NCBI RefSeq assembly: GCF_013368755.1 | Contig: NC_049562.1 | Coordinates: 6,841,518 to 6,905,517, forward strand | Direction of reading: 5' to 3' | DNA from: Talaromyces rugulosus | Taxonomy: Eukaryota; Ascomycota; Eurotiomycetes; Eurotiales; Trichocomaceae | DNA length: 64,000 bases | Shown here: positions 43,801 to 52,440 of the stretch, piece by piece | Layout: each line of letters opens with the position of its first letter | Position numbering within the stretch: position 1 is the stretch's first letter | Translations under genes and position numbers: made by a program | The notes under the pieces: generated by a model | Told to the model about the DNA's origin: nothing | Databases searched by the model: none | Seen by the model: only the letters and a program-made list of their open reading frames with translations

Positions 43801-46554
43801 CCCCATCTGCTCTGTTTGCAGCGTTTTCAGGTCTATTGACACCGTCTCGTGTTTCCAGTCAATGACAGGATTATGTTTCCGTAGCCACGTCATTCCGAGT
43901 ATAATGTCGAAATCCTTTCGCTCGAACGGACTTAAATCCAGTTGGATGCTTTCTTCGTGTTCTCCTGATTTGAGTGTGATGTTTCCAGTTCGTCGTACGA
44001 ATCCTTCGATCGTGATTTGTCCTTCAAAATTTTGTACAGTATGCCATAGGTTTGTCTCGTGCGTTTGGATCCTGTTTTTCTTGACGTATGCTTCGCTAAT
44101 GTAGTTCGTTGATGCTCCCGAGTCGAGGAGTAGTTTGGCTTCGTGTCCGTTGATTGTTCCCTTGATAATGATCACAGTTTCTCCTGTCTTGATAGTTGTG
44201 GCAATAAGGTGGTGTCCCTTTCTGTGCCTCTCAAGGTATCGTTTCTGTGATAGAACAATTTCGGTCCAGTCTTCATCGGTGTAGATGACTCGTCCTTCGT
44301 GGTATGGACATTTTTTCGCGTAGCATTGGTCAGTTTCGATGCTATTGTGGAAAGGGTGCCAAATTTCTTCTGCGTAGCACCAACATTCGTTCCAGCCCTT
44401 CGGGCAGTCCGGGATGGGTTGGTAGATGATCATCGGTGCCGTTGGCTTCCACTTGTTCTTTTCCTTTTCTTCGAGGTGAGTTGGACATCTTGACTCATAG
44501 CATTGCGTCCAGTGTATCTTCTTGTGATGGTGTCCTCCATATTGTGGGTAGTACATGCATGAACATCTTTCGGTATGCCCAAGCATCGGGTGGCACAACC
44601 GTGTTCCTTTGGTGAGTGAGACGTATTCGAATTCGTTTGCGAGTGCGATGTTCTTTTTTCCGTGCATATCGCATTTGTGAAATGTCCACTCGTGGCATTT
44701 TTCGCATTCGAGGATGTGTTGTCGGTATGTCTGAATAGAGTCTTCCCAACATACTGGTTTGGGTGGTTTGCAACTGCATTCTCGTTTTGGTTCTTCGTAG
44801 TCGATTTCAGGGAATTCTTCTGTTGTTTCGGAGTCTTCGCTGTCTGTTTTCAGTTCTTCTTTGCTTGTTTCTGGAATCTCAATTTTTATTCCTGGAACCG
44901 TCGTGCTGGTTCCTAGGACTGAATCCCATTCTTTCTTTGTGATTGGTGGTCGTTTCTGGAACAGTCTGATTGTTTCATTTGCTTGGTCGATCGCCCTTGC
45001 GGCGTCTCTTCTGAGGTTTGTTGTTCTTGTTAACTGTGAATGTTGCGGGGTGTCTGATTCTCGATCCGAGTCCTCGTGGTCAACTTCTCTGTCTTTTCCA
45101 CCGTCTCGAAACGTCAGGGGGTGTCGGCTTTCACTTCCTGATGAAAGGTCATCAATACGCCGTCCAGCGGTTTTGCTGTATTGGTCTTCTCTGCGAGGTT
45201 CTCTGATCGGTCCTTTCTCTTGACCTCGTCGTAGGTGAGGTTGCGCTTCTTCCGGGTTAGCGTCTTCTTCCTGGGGTGGTTCCCTTTCTGAACTCTGTCT
45301 GAGGCGTCCCTTAGATTGCCCAGGGCTATCTTCTTGCTCGAATTTCTTGAGCGATTCGTATATTTCCTTTTCTAGTATCGGTCCCCAGAAGTCCTGGACT
45401 TCGTCGACCTGTTCATTTTCTGACTCCTCCTCCTCACTGTCCGAGGGGGTCACAATTGTCTGGTGTATGGCCGCAACTTGTTGATGGACTGTTGTTATTT
45501 TTTGAGGGCTGACGTTACCGTTCTGTTTGTTTTGCCCTGATCGACACTGTCGTGCAAAGTGTCCTTTTCGTCCGCACTTGTAACAAGCTTTGTTTTCCTT
45601 GCGCTTGGCCATTTCTTCCTTACTGATCACGTTGTTAAGCTGCATCTTGACATCGCCGTCCTTGTCGTATTGGGTTCCTCGTTTTGCCGATGTGTTGGCA
45701 TACTGAGGGAATCCTCCAACTTTCTTCCATCTCTGAAACTCCTGTCGCTTCTGTTTGATCTCGAACAGTTTGTTGTCAATTTTGACCGCCATCTCAATGA
45801 ATCTGTCAATGTTGTCGGGTCGGTCGAGTTTGATGAGTTCCGTCTGGACTTCTTCCTTGAGCATGTTCTCAAAGGTTGCGATTTGAATAGCATCATCATA
45901 GTGTAGTGGTGTTACTATCTGTCGGAATTTGGTTGCCAACTGCTGAGCGGATCCGGTCTGTCGTAGGTATCTTAGTTGTCTTTCCGCGGTCCGTAGCTCG
46001 TCGATGTTTCCGAACGCTTCTCCAAGTTTCTGTTTGAACATGCCGTAGTTCGAAAACAGTTCCCTGGTGATAGTTCCCCAACTACCTTTGTCGATAGTGT
46101 ATAATTCACTTAGCATAGGTTGTATCCATTCTGCTGCTGCGTCGGTAAAGCATGATGCCACAAAGATCATTTTCTTTTTGTCATTGGTGATCTGGTTGGC
46201 TTCGATATGCATTTCCATGTTGACCAAAAATGTCTTCAACTTAGATCTAGTTCCGTCGAAGGTCATGGGTTTTGGTAGTTTGACCCTGTTGCCGGCTGTT
46301 CCAGCTTCGCCAGGTGGTATAGCCATGACTTGAGCTTCGAGTTGGTTGACATGATCGTCTCTTTCAGCGATTGCAGCTTGCAGTCTTTGAATGTGTTCAT
46401 TCATTTGATCGATGACTCTTTCCAACGTGGTGAATCTTTGCTGAGTTTGTTCGTCGGGCTCATCGTCACTGTCTTGATCGACTGGTCTTGCTTGTCTTGC
46501 AGGTGGGCGCGGAGTTGCCGGTCCTGCTGCTGGGACGTTGCTATTTCCTGCCAT
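40744..46554 (-). CDS. Family C Gag-Pol polyprotein
   Basis: One ORF of 1936 residues from ATG 46554. Gag: coiled coil (about 40-75), capsid-like core (about 95-290), CCHC knuckle CYKCGRKGHFARQC (about 322-335). An acidic linker follows, then a Cys/His-rich module (about 590-755) rarely seen in this position. Protease LLDSGASTNYI (about 805), RT with MVIDYRKLN and catalytic FDD (about 1148), RNase H (LRTDASGYALGA; VNYDVHDRELLA; KSDHHNLKYF), integrase (GHQGVERT, CDECNRNK, DFIQGLP, TDRDKLF, HQQTDGQSERM about 1673) and chromodomain (about 1870-1925: YEVENILKRKL..., YLVSWKGYGPEHNSWEP). No gag/pol frameshift, as in Tf1. The RT box is FDD rather than LDD, an accepted variant. All core residues seen are intact. 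Confidence 0.95.
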   Translation of the reverse strand: MAGNSNVPAAGPATPRPPARQARPVDQDSDDEPDEQTQQRFTTLERVIDQMNEHIQRLQAAIAERDDHVNQLEAQVMAIPPGEAGTAGNRVKLPKPMTFDGTRSKLKTFLVNMEMHIEANQITNDKKKMIFVASCFTDAAAEWIQPMLSELYTIDKGSWGTITRELFSNYGMFKQKLGEAFGNIDELRTAERQLRYLRQTGSAQQLATKFRQIVTPLHYDDAIQIATFENMLKEEVQTELIKLDRPDNIDRFIEMAVKIDNKLFEIKQKRQEFQRWKKVGGFPQYANTSAKRGTQYDKDGDVKMQLNNVISKEEMAKRKENKACYKCGRKGHFARQCRSGQNKQNGNVSPQKITTVHQQVAAIHQTIVTPSDSEEEESENEQVDEVQDFWGPILEKEIYESLKKFEQEDSPGQSKGRLRQSSEREPPQEEDANPEEAQPHLRRGQEKGPIREPRREDQYSKTAGRRIDDLSSGSESRHPLTFRDGGKDREVDHEDSDRESDTPQHSQLTRTTNLRRDAARAIDQANETIRLFQKRPPITKKEWDSVLGTSTTVPGIKIEIPETSKEELKTDSEDSETTEEFPEIDYEEPKRECSCKPPKPVCWEDSIQTYRQHILECEKCHEWTFHKCDMHGKKNIALANEFEYVSLTKGTRLCHPMLGHTERCSCMYYPQYGGHHHKKIHWTQCYESRCPTHLEEKEKNKWKPTAPMIIYQPIPDCPKGWNECWCYAEEIWHPFHNSIETDQCYAKKCPYHEGRVIYTDEDWTEIVLSQKRYLERHRKGHHLIATTIKTGETVIIIKGTINGHEAKLLLDSGASTNYISEAYVKKNRIQTHETNLWHTVQNFEGQITIEGFVRRTGNITLKSGEHEESIQLDLSPFERKDFDIILGMTWLRKHNPVIDWKHETVSIDLKTLQTEQMGIKPNQQLKVKHAEEINEIGRQIETRKKPKEIYEKELKEVLDKLPEKYRDFTELFVKKEYRLPQHEKEYEAEIPLKEGAQVPQVKQRQISQDELRTTKEFIEKFLAAGYIRESKAKASAQAMFVPKRDGSPRMVIDYRKLNNMTEDDANKAPHQEQKRDLLQGAKIMTMFDVEWGYYNLRMKNDDIWKTAFLTDLGLYEWLVAPMGLKRLPAEFARFMTHILREYLNLFVAVYFDDVIVYSKDPKEHDNHVRLVMTKLMEAGLTLKIKKCEFDTTRVNYLGMVYTTNGLEIPKEKLDAILEWPTPTNVHDVQSFLGASGYVRRYLEKYSDVTTPMTELLKKDEPFDWTARRQRSFENVKELVKIAPILQLFNPELQSILRTDASGYALGAIHEQINEKGETQIVAFYSRKFTSAEVNYDVHDRELLAIVQAFRQWRHYLQGAKHEVIVKSDHHNLKYFTTTKELSGRQIRWAEELAKFNYRIEHIPGKQNAAADALSRRPDYAIGIEPPKTNILQEESGVLRHNHNAIIATAIRVVDDDPFYERMYRETNKDQKIQEELQAGQVTKNVQKGLAIWNGMIRVPQNMTTEVIQRYHDPPTKGHQGVERTIEMITRTFYFPYVRKRVENYIRNCDECNRNKAVHHKPFGKMQIPEVPEEAWKSITVDFIQGLPQSKDPVTGITYTDAMITVDRLTKYVILEPTPKDMTAEQCAKLMLRKVFVWTGLPNELITDRDKLFTSKYWQTIAKACGMHHKLSTANHQQTDGQSERMIQTVEQYFRHYLDWEQDNWVELLPLAQFALNNAENATTKQVPHFANLGRHPRMTWSEVPREGLSEAAIIQANKLQALHHTISKDIKWAENRMKTYYDKKREDAPILKKGEKVYLLRRTIGQKKFNIPSKRPSNKLDAIKYGPFAIQEKLANDNYKLRLPARMKVHPVFHISLLEPTENPENSNDEATEDEYEVENILKRKLVEGRIFYLVSWKGYGPEHNSWEPVRHLNCPEKIRAFRQKETRRGRGRTRC

Positions 46555-46614
46555 GATTAGCTCGTTAGTAAGGTTTGATTGCTTACCTAGTTCTCAAAAC
46601 TTCGTGTTATGAGG

Positions 46615-46623
46615 GTGTTTTAT
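46615..46623 (-). promoter_or_regulatory. Self-primer binding site, family C
   Basis: In element sense the bases directly after the 5' LTR are ATAAAACAC. They are the exact complement of GTGTTTTAT inside the LTR (46807-46799 on the minus strand), 9 of 9. The LTR site lies 34 bases downstream of a TATA box (46841-46848), where transcription should start, so the RNA 5' end would pair with the primer site. Confidence 0.7.
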
Positions 46624-47280
46624 TGTCAATCGGTTCAACAACTCGTCACCAAGATGTGAATCGGGGTGGGTATTCTGCTAACAGAAGACAAGATGAGAAC
46701 GTTGTGTAAGGCAATCCTAGGATAAGTAGAGTACTATCGCAATGATAGGCTGCAAAGTATGTTGAAGAGTAATAGTAATATGCTATTTGCTTGAGAGAAT
46801 AAAACACAATGAGCTAGATACATGATGGTAAATGAGTGTCCTTATATAGCTGATCCTAAACATAGCGAGCATAGTCGATGCTCTGTTGGCTATGTTGTTG
46901 ACATATCCAAACATAGTCTGGCTATGTTTGGCTATGTTCCCTGCATAGTCACGTGCCATGGTGCACTTCCACTGACATGGTGCATGCGCACCGCTGGGGT
47001 GCATCCGCACCGGGTGTACTCGCACAGGGTAGGTGGTTCTGCACTAAGTGTATTTGCACGGAAATGGTGCAGCCGCACCATTTAGGGTGTATGTCCACCT
47101 GGTGTGTCTTCACTAAACCAGTGCATCTGCACTGTCCAGATCACGTGAGTTCTCGTGTAGTCACTTCCGTCTTCGTTCCTACAATTAGCAAGTCTACTCC
47201 ATAGGAGTTTCAGGCAGCTTGCTTATGTAAGTAGCGTCCGCTACTTATCGATTGGCTGAGCGTTCACGATTCTTATGACA
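46624..47280 (-). repeat. 5' LTR, family C
   Basis: 657 bp. In element sense: U3 with the quasi-palindrome array (mirrored at 46960-47132), TATA box TATATAAG, predicted RNA start at 46807, and about 184 bases of R-U5. Confidence 0.95.
46841..46848 (-). promoter_or_regulatory. TATA box of the family C LTR
   Basis: TATATAAG on the minus strand, 34 bases before the predicted start at 46807. The solo LTR at 48235 retains the same box and start site. Confidence 0.7.
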
Positions 47281-47588
47281 TTTCCAACTTTTAATGAAGA
47301 ATATTAAGTTGTAATAAGCCTTACAAAGCCACTTTTAACATCAATCTAACCATCCAGAGTAATAGATACAGCCACATCAGCAAACCCCTCAATAGTGCAT
47401 ACATTATCAATAGCGGTCGTATTTACACACTAATCCACAACGATATTCCAAGGACCCGCAAATCCGGATACAGAACCGGTCTATTGGAGGTTTGGGAAGC
47501 TAGCGCATCCGTTTAGAACAAGGACAGGGTTAGCCTTGGCGGCTTAGACAGTCGCTAGCAGCAAGAGACCAACGAGAAAAAACGCCAT
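47281..47588 (-). pseudogene. Secreted-protein gene relic, 5' part with signal peptide
   Basis: From ATG 47588 the minus strand reads MAFFLVGLLLLATV.AAKAN, a good secretion signal with one stop in it, followed by PVLVLNGCASFPNLQ and GPWNIVVD.CVNTTAIDN and DVAVSITLDG, interrupted by about five stops. Two or three Cys suggest disulphides. It is continued at 39499 after the family C element. A TATA box and CT-rich leader upstream show a once well-expressed gene. Family not recognised. Confidence 0.55.
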
Positions 47589-47686
47589 TATGAAAGAAAG
47601 CTCACACAAGAAAGAAAACAATTAGCGAGCAAAGTGCTATGCAATGGTGTTGGCCTAAATAGGAAGTTTCAAAATGCCCCATCTGC

Positions 47687-47695
47687 CTATTTATA
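47687..47695 (-). promoter_or_regulatory. TATA box of the secreted-protein relic
   Basis: TATAAATAG on the minus strand, about 100 bases before the ATG. It is followed by a pyrimidine-rich leader (TTGTTTTCTTTC and CTTTCTTTC), typical of strongly expressed fungal genes. Confidence 0.6.
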
Positions 47696-48234
47696 CCTGC
47701 AAAAGAGCCTCCGGCACTTCAGGGGGGGCTTGGGGCTTCTAACCGAGAACGTCGGAGACCCAATCTAGATACGGTCGTAAATTCTTCGCCCCCAGAGTAG
47801 CCGCAAACTAATCCAGCAGGGTTACAAGTTACAACTAGGATTCGATTGAGCTATGCCTAAAATAGTACTCAAGACATTGGACGATCCCGAGGTCTACATA
47901 TAAGATTACTCCACACTGGATCGAAACAGCTGCATTTAATAATAATAAGTCAGCTCAGGCGTGTTTGATTTGACCGCATAGCAAGATATTTGCTGGAATA
48001 TTAACTACTGGCTTATGCTTTGCTGCGGCCACTATTGCCAAATTACGGACATTGTTTTTGATGTAATCCTGCGATCCTACCTAACTTGCGGCTGTTTCTT
48101 GGCTCATTAATAATTATTAACAGCAAAGAGCCAATAATAGAATATACTGAATGGCGGATAAGACATGGTGCACTGCCCCCCGGATTTATTTTACAGTCGT
48201 GTTATTCTTTGTATTCCAGAGGAGGTGACCGGTA
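47696..48234. other. Spacer without recognised gene
   Basis: Upstream DNA of the secreted-protein relic and left flank of the solo LTR. It includes a C-run (CCCCCC near 48177) and moderately GC-rich stretches, but I see no gene. Confidence 0.4.
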
Positions 48235-48660
48235 TGTCAAACGGTTCAACAACTCGTCACTGAGGTGTGGACCTTGGTGGATATTCTGCTAACAGAAGGC
48301 AAGATGAGAACGTTGCGTAAGGCAATCCGGGGATAAAGTAGAGTACTATCGTAATGATAGGCTGCAAAGTATGTTGAAGAGTAAATAGTAGTATGCTATT
48401 TGCTTGAGAGAATAAAACACAATAAGCTAGATACATGATGGTAAAAGAGCGTTCTTATATAGTTCCTATATCGAATCATCCGATTCGATATATCGTAGCA
48501 CCTGCTTCTAGCTCATCCTAGCTCACCGTGCCCGGAGCACTAAACCAATCCTGGTTAGCGTCGCGCATGCCTTTTATGGATATCCCGCATATGTAGCGTC
48601 ATTTCAGCGGCTGCTGACATAAGTGGCATAATTGGTTGTGAGTTATCTATTCTTCTGACA
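48235..48660 (-). repeat. Solo LTR related to family C, with target duplication CGGTA
   Basis: 426 bp, TGTCA...TGACA, flanked by CGGTA on both sides (48230-48234 and 48661-48665). The first 220 bp (R-U5 and TATA region) match the family C LTR closely, then the sequences diverge: the quasi-palindrome array is absent and a perfect 11-bp inverted repeat with a 4-base loop (TATATCGAATC/GATTCGATATA, 48467-48492) stands next to the TATA region. A solo LTR forms when the two LTRs of an element recombine. Confidence 0.9.
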
Positions 48661-48710
48661 CGGTAGAAGCGCCTGTCACCGAACTTGTTCGCCAGCACCA
48701 GCACTTCAAG

Positions 48711-49793
48711 ATGCCATTCTCATACTGGCCAGGCGGCATTCCTTCTTACATCAAATTCGATCAGGTTCCTATCGTTTATGACAAAATTAAGGAATTGACT
48801 ACTGGCTGGCAGCTATTTGTGAAGGTGGACTCTTGTTGTTTCCCCGTTCTCTAAGGCTGTAATACTAATATCGATATAGGAGAAATGGATACCTAAACCA
48901 GCCGACGAAGCAGACGGGGAATATGAAGGCAACCAACGACGAGCGCTCGTCTCGGAATGGGCTCAGGCTCCACAGTCTTTACGAGACGAATTCCAGTCTC
49001 GTGCTTTAGCATCGCCGCCGGCCTGGAGTAAGAGCGACTGGAAGCAATACGTCCCAGAGGGCGACGAATCCGACATAGCATGGTTCACCTGTATCGCACC
49101 TCTCGATACTCCTCGTAATCGAGCATTGTGGACTAAGCTTCGGATTCTCTCATATGACTTCTACTGGTCCAACGACGGAATCTGTGAAGCCGGCGTTCTT
49201 CAGGCATCACCACATTTAGCGACTGCTGGTGTAGAGCCTAATGATTTTATGAAAACGGCTTTCGTGGAGAATGCGAGTTTCTCTTCGATGTCTATGACTG
49301 TCCATGGCACGGTTGTCTTTAATTGTGGCTGTACACAACATGTTTTCGCCGACCAACGGTCTTTGGAGGATGGTATGCTGTTGATTGTCAACACCGAAAG
49401 CAATGGAGAGGTGGTGTTAAAGATGCGGTCCTATTTTCTGGATTTACTTGATATGTACTGCATGTACTTTGGGTTAGGAAAAGGGCTGGAAGAGAAGCGA
49501 GGTAATGCTGGGTTTGACGGGGCAAATTCCGATGTTGAGGAGGGGGAATTTGGACAACCGTAAGTGAGGAAAGTAATTGCTAATTTGGAAGTCGCTAATT
49601 GAGGTGTAGGTTCGATATATCGAAGCCGATTCTAGAGATCTTTGCAGATGTCAAAGCTATGGGCGGCCTTGACGCAGACCCGGATAAATGGCCAGCAATG
49701 ATTGAGCAGAATGCTCCCGGGTATCTTGCCCTTGAGGCTGAGGGGAAAGGGGACGAGTACGATCACTCCCTTTTCTCTGACAAGATGTGGTAG
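48711..49793 (+). CDS. Unrecognised fungal protein, three exons
   Basis: Exons 48711-48818, 48880-49559 and 49610-49793, giving about 323 residues. Intron 1 (donor GTGAAG at 48819 or, less likely, GTGGAC at 48825; ACTAAT branch; acceptor ATAG) and intron 2 (donor GTAAGT, acceptor GTAG, 50 bp) keep one frame. The protein begins MPFSYWPGGIPSYIKFDQVP and ends LFSDKMW. It has several Trp, an acidic late region (ANSDVEEGEFGQP at exon 2/3) and no signal peptide or membrane segment. I recognise no domain. Upstream of ATG 48711 the frame stays open to the solo LTR 50 bases away, so a 5' exon may have been cut off by that insertion. It is the last unique gene before the telomeric helicase array and shows no RIP. 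Confidence 0.65.
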
Positions 49794-50044
49794 AGAATAG
49801 ACCTATTCTGTAGTAGACATATACACACAAAAGACGTACCTATCTCGGGTCCTTGAATATAAAAACAGGAGAATAGAAACAGAAGAATATGGGGCATTTG
49901 ATATAGGGGTTGTCACCGCTTTCGCCTAGACGGATCCGGCTACTTCTGGAGGCAGAATAAGGACCTCTCGCCCTCTATTTTACTCGACCCTGCACTGTTC
50001 CTTTGAAATATAATACTTCCTTCTTTGTGCGCCATCGCCCACTC
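49794..50044. other. Spacer between the last unique gene and the TLH array
   Basis: 3' flank of the unrecognised gene. The final bases before the array read CGCCCACTC and then TAACC, the common left boundary of the TLH units. No other feature seen. Confidence 0.5.
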
Positions 50045-52440
50045 TAACCAAAATACCTGAGTGTAGTGAACTGTACTACAATCACAAACTCTATTTTAGG
50101 ATTATTTTTGCTAGTTAAATCTAGGGTTAGTGTCATAGACTACAATCACAAACTTTTATAGACTACAATCAGGTTTTGTCGCCTGATCGCCCTCAAAATT
50201 GGACTAGTTATTTTTATACCATTAAATCGCTCGTCACCAGAGAATGAGCGATATTTAAGTTATCGTGCTGCTGTCATGGTTAATTGAAAAGGACAGGTTT
50301 TTTAGATTGTTTTGGTTGAGGTGCAACAGGCGCTAGTGGCCAGGATATATCGCGTGCGCGCCATGATGGATTATCAGGGGTTCCAACATATTAGGGCATG
50401 GTTATATATAATTATATATTGTCTATACTACAGATTATCATTACTATTATAGATAGCATTAATATTTATCACATTTACCAGGACAATTCATTATTATCAT
50501 CATATATAACACATTTTTTGAACAATTAGAGAAGTTTCTTATTGTAATATGCCGGGAATGTTGCCATACCATATAGCCTAGCTAGATTAAAACGCATTTA
50601 CATCGCACACACCATTATATATCCATCACTATACACATCATATTAGCTGATAATATTCATACATGGCCCAACATCGCGCATAATCTAATTGAGTTGAATA
50701 TCCCAGCCATTCAGACCACAGCAATCCAACAGTTGGTCATGCCCATTAATAGATATCAATATTAATTAAGTTCCTATTTATGCCAATACATATACACTAC
50801 CATGCCCACTTTATAGCAGTATTAGATCAAGCATCATCAATGGTCCCAGACCTAAAAGATCAGACAGCCTATCTATATAGAGTAGAAACAGATTCAGTAT
50901 AAATAGGACTAGGTATGCTGTCCCGTTTAATGTTAGTGGTTGTTTCCCATCAAGGCCAACTCACAGTATTTTACGATTATTCCTAAGACAGATGAAGCTA
51001 TGGCCCCCAATAGTAATATATGTAAGATGTTAATCCAGAATATATAGACGCATTGGCACAGTGTGTAGGAAGCCATGGATCAGAAGATCTAGGCTAGTCA
51101 GGTCAACGAGGCCAACCTATAGTTATAGTGAACTGAGTGGGTGAAGTATTTAGAGGAGTTCAACATCCCTGATTTAATACAGAGTATAAGCCTATCCCTC
51201 ACAGATATCGACGGCTAGCTATCTATTGAGCCGGAAGCCTACACTATTTAGACAGCCATGGCGCAGTTAGCCACAATTAACCAGTTATCCATGATTCACT
51301 AGATTAGGGTGTTTATACAATTGGAAGTCATCTGGACTAAGCAGCATTAGACGCGGTATACCCCATTAGAGACATATTAGGATAAGAAGTCAATTGTGAA
51401 GCAGGTATGGCTATAGCAGAAGATATTAATATTTTTTTAGCATATACAGCAGCCGCACGAGTGGACCAGTCCCCTGTATCAATTCACACGACGACAGCGC
51501 ATGGCATAGGAGTGGTTGGTTGACGCGGTGCAGATTCCACCCACCCGCCAGGTGAGCAAGGGTAAGGTGATCACGCGATCCGGGGCCATGCGGGCACCAT
51601 GGGTGGAGGAAGAGGAGGAAGAGGAGGAGGAGAAGGAGAGAGACACCATGTTGATTGATTCGTTGTCCATGGACAGCAACGAACCCGATTTTTTCAATGA
51701 TAGGAGTGACGGGATAGAGAAGACGATGGAGGAGATGGCCATAGGGAGAACAGTTGATGTAGATGCCATATTTAATATTGAGCGCCCCCCAGAGAATAAA
51801 GAGGAAGCTAGCAACATCACTATGCTGCCATTAAGCCCTATAGAGCAGGCGTGTTTGGATTTTTGCATCGAATTGTTGAACCAGCACATCACCTGATAGA
51901 AGTACAACAGCGCATTAGTGTGTGCTGCAGCTGTATTGGGGGTTTATAAAGACAGTTTCTGTATACCCAAGGATTACCCGCCTATTTTATCATGAGTGAT
52001 TAAGGTCGCACGGTTTATGATAGTAAAGAAAGCTGTCGAATTGAGTGACGAGTCCAAGAAGAAGGATATAGCCAAGTTACCTAGTTCCATAGACCACACG
52101 GATTGGGACAGCGTATATAGTGGATCACCACTACCCAGTTCGCCAGGCCGCAAAGGATGTTTGCAGTAAGTGACCTAGATGATGGATCAATTCATGGTGC
52201 GCGGATCGCAAGGCCCTATGTAATAGATGTTGGATTTGCACACATATAGGTTGAAGATCTATTATAATATGACTAGCGCTGGCCATGTACAGTGGCAGAA
52301 TAGGGACGAGTTATGTTATAAGGACTGGTAGTTCACTATGAATAAGTTTTATGGTATAGTGCACGCGGTGGTCTAGGACGCGCGGCAGATATTGATTGAT
52401 GACATATTAGGATGCCTGTCTGACGCCGTGTCAGCCATTC
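50045..52440 (+). pseudogene. TLH unit 1: truncated, RIP-degraded telomere-linked helicase
   Basis: Aligns with unit 3 from its left boundary (56461) to intact position 58876, where it stops in mid-gene at CAGCCATTC and unit 2 begins. The start codon is lost (ATG to ATA near 50500) and many stops interrupt the N-terminal zinc-finger part. One useful open stretch (51516-51896) runs without a break from the N-terminal domain through poly-Glu into [19 protein letters not shown], showing that the ancestral gene was a single frame. Differences are C-to-T and G-to-A, including CG to TA on both strands. Confidence 0.9.

Larger units (their letters stand above)
39500..47280 (-). mobile_element. Intact Ty3/gypsy chromodomain element, family C, with antisense ORF
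   Basis: 7781 bp, minus strand, with identical 657-bp LTRs (TGTCA...TGACA) and a perfect target duplication TTTCC (39495-39499 and 47281-47285). It has one long Gag-Pol ORF (46554-40744) and, between the end of that ORF and the 3' LTR, an ORF in the opposite direction (40272-40826). The minus-strand polypurine tract is GAAGGAGGGGATT (complement of 40157-40169), next to the 3' LTR. LTR identity and open frames show recent insertion. It sits inside an already decayed host gene. Confidence 0.97.

Noticed and set aside
46555..46623. tRNA-primed primer site (initiator-tRNA-like CTCATAAC) for family C
   Set aside because: The match has the same sense as the tRNA rather than complementary, and the exact self-complement next to the LTR is the better explanation.
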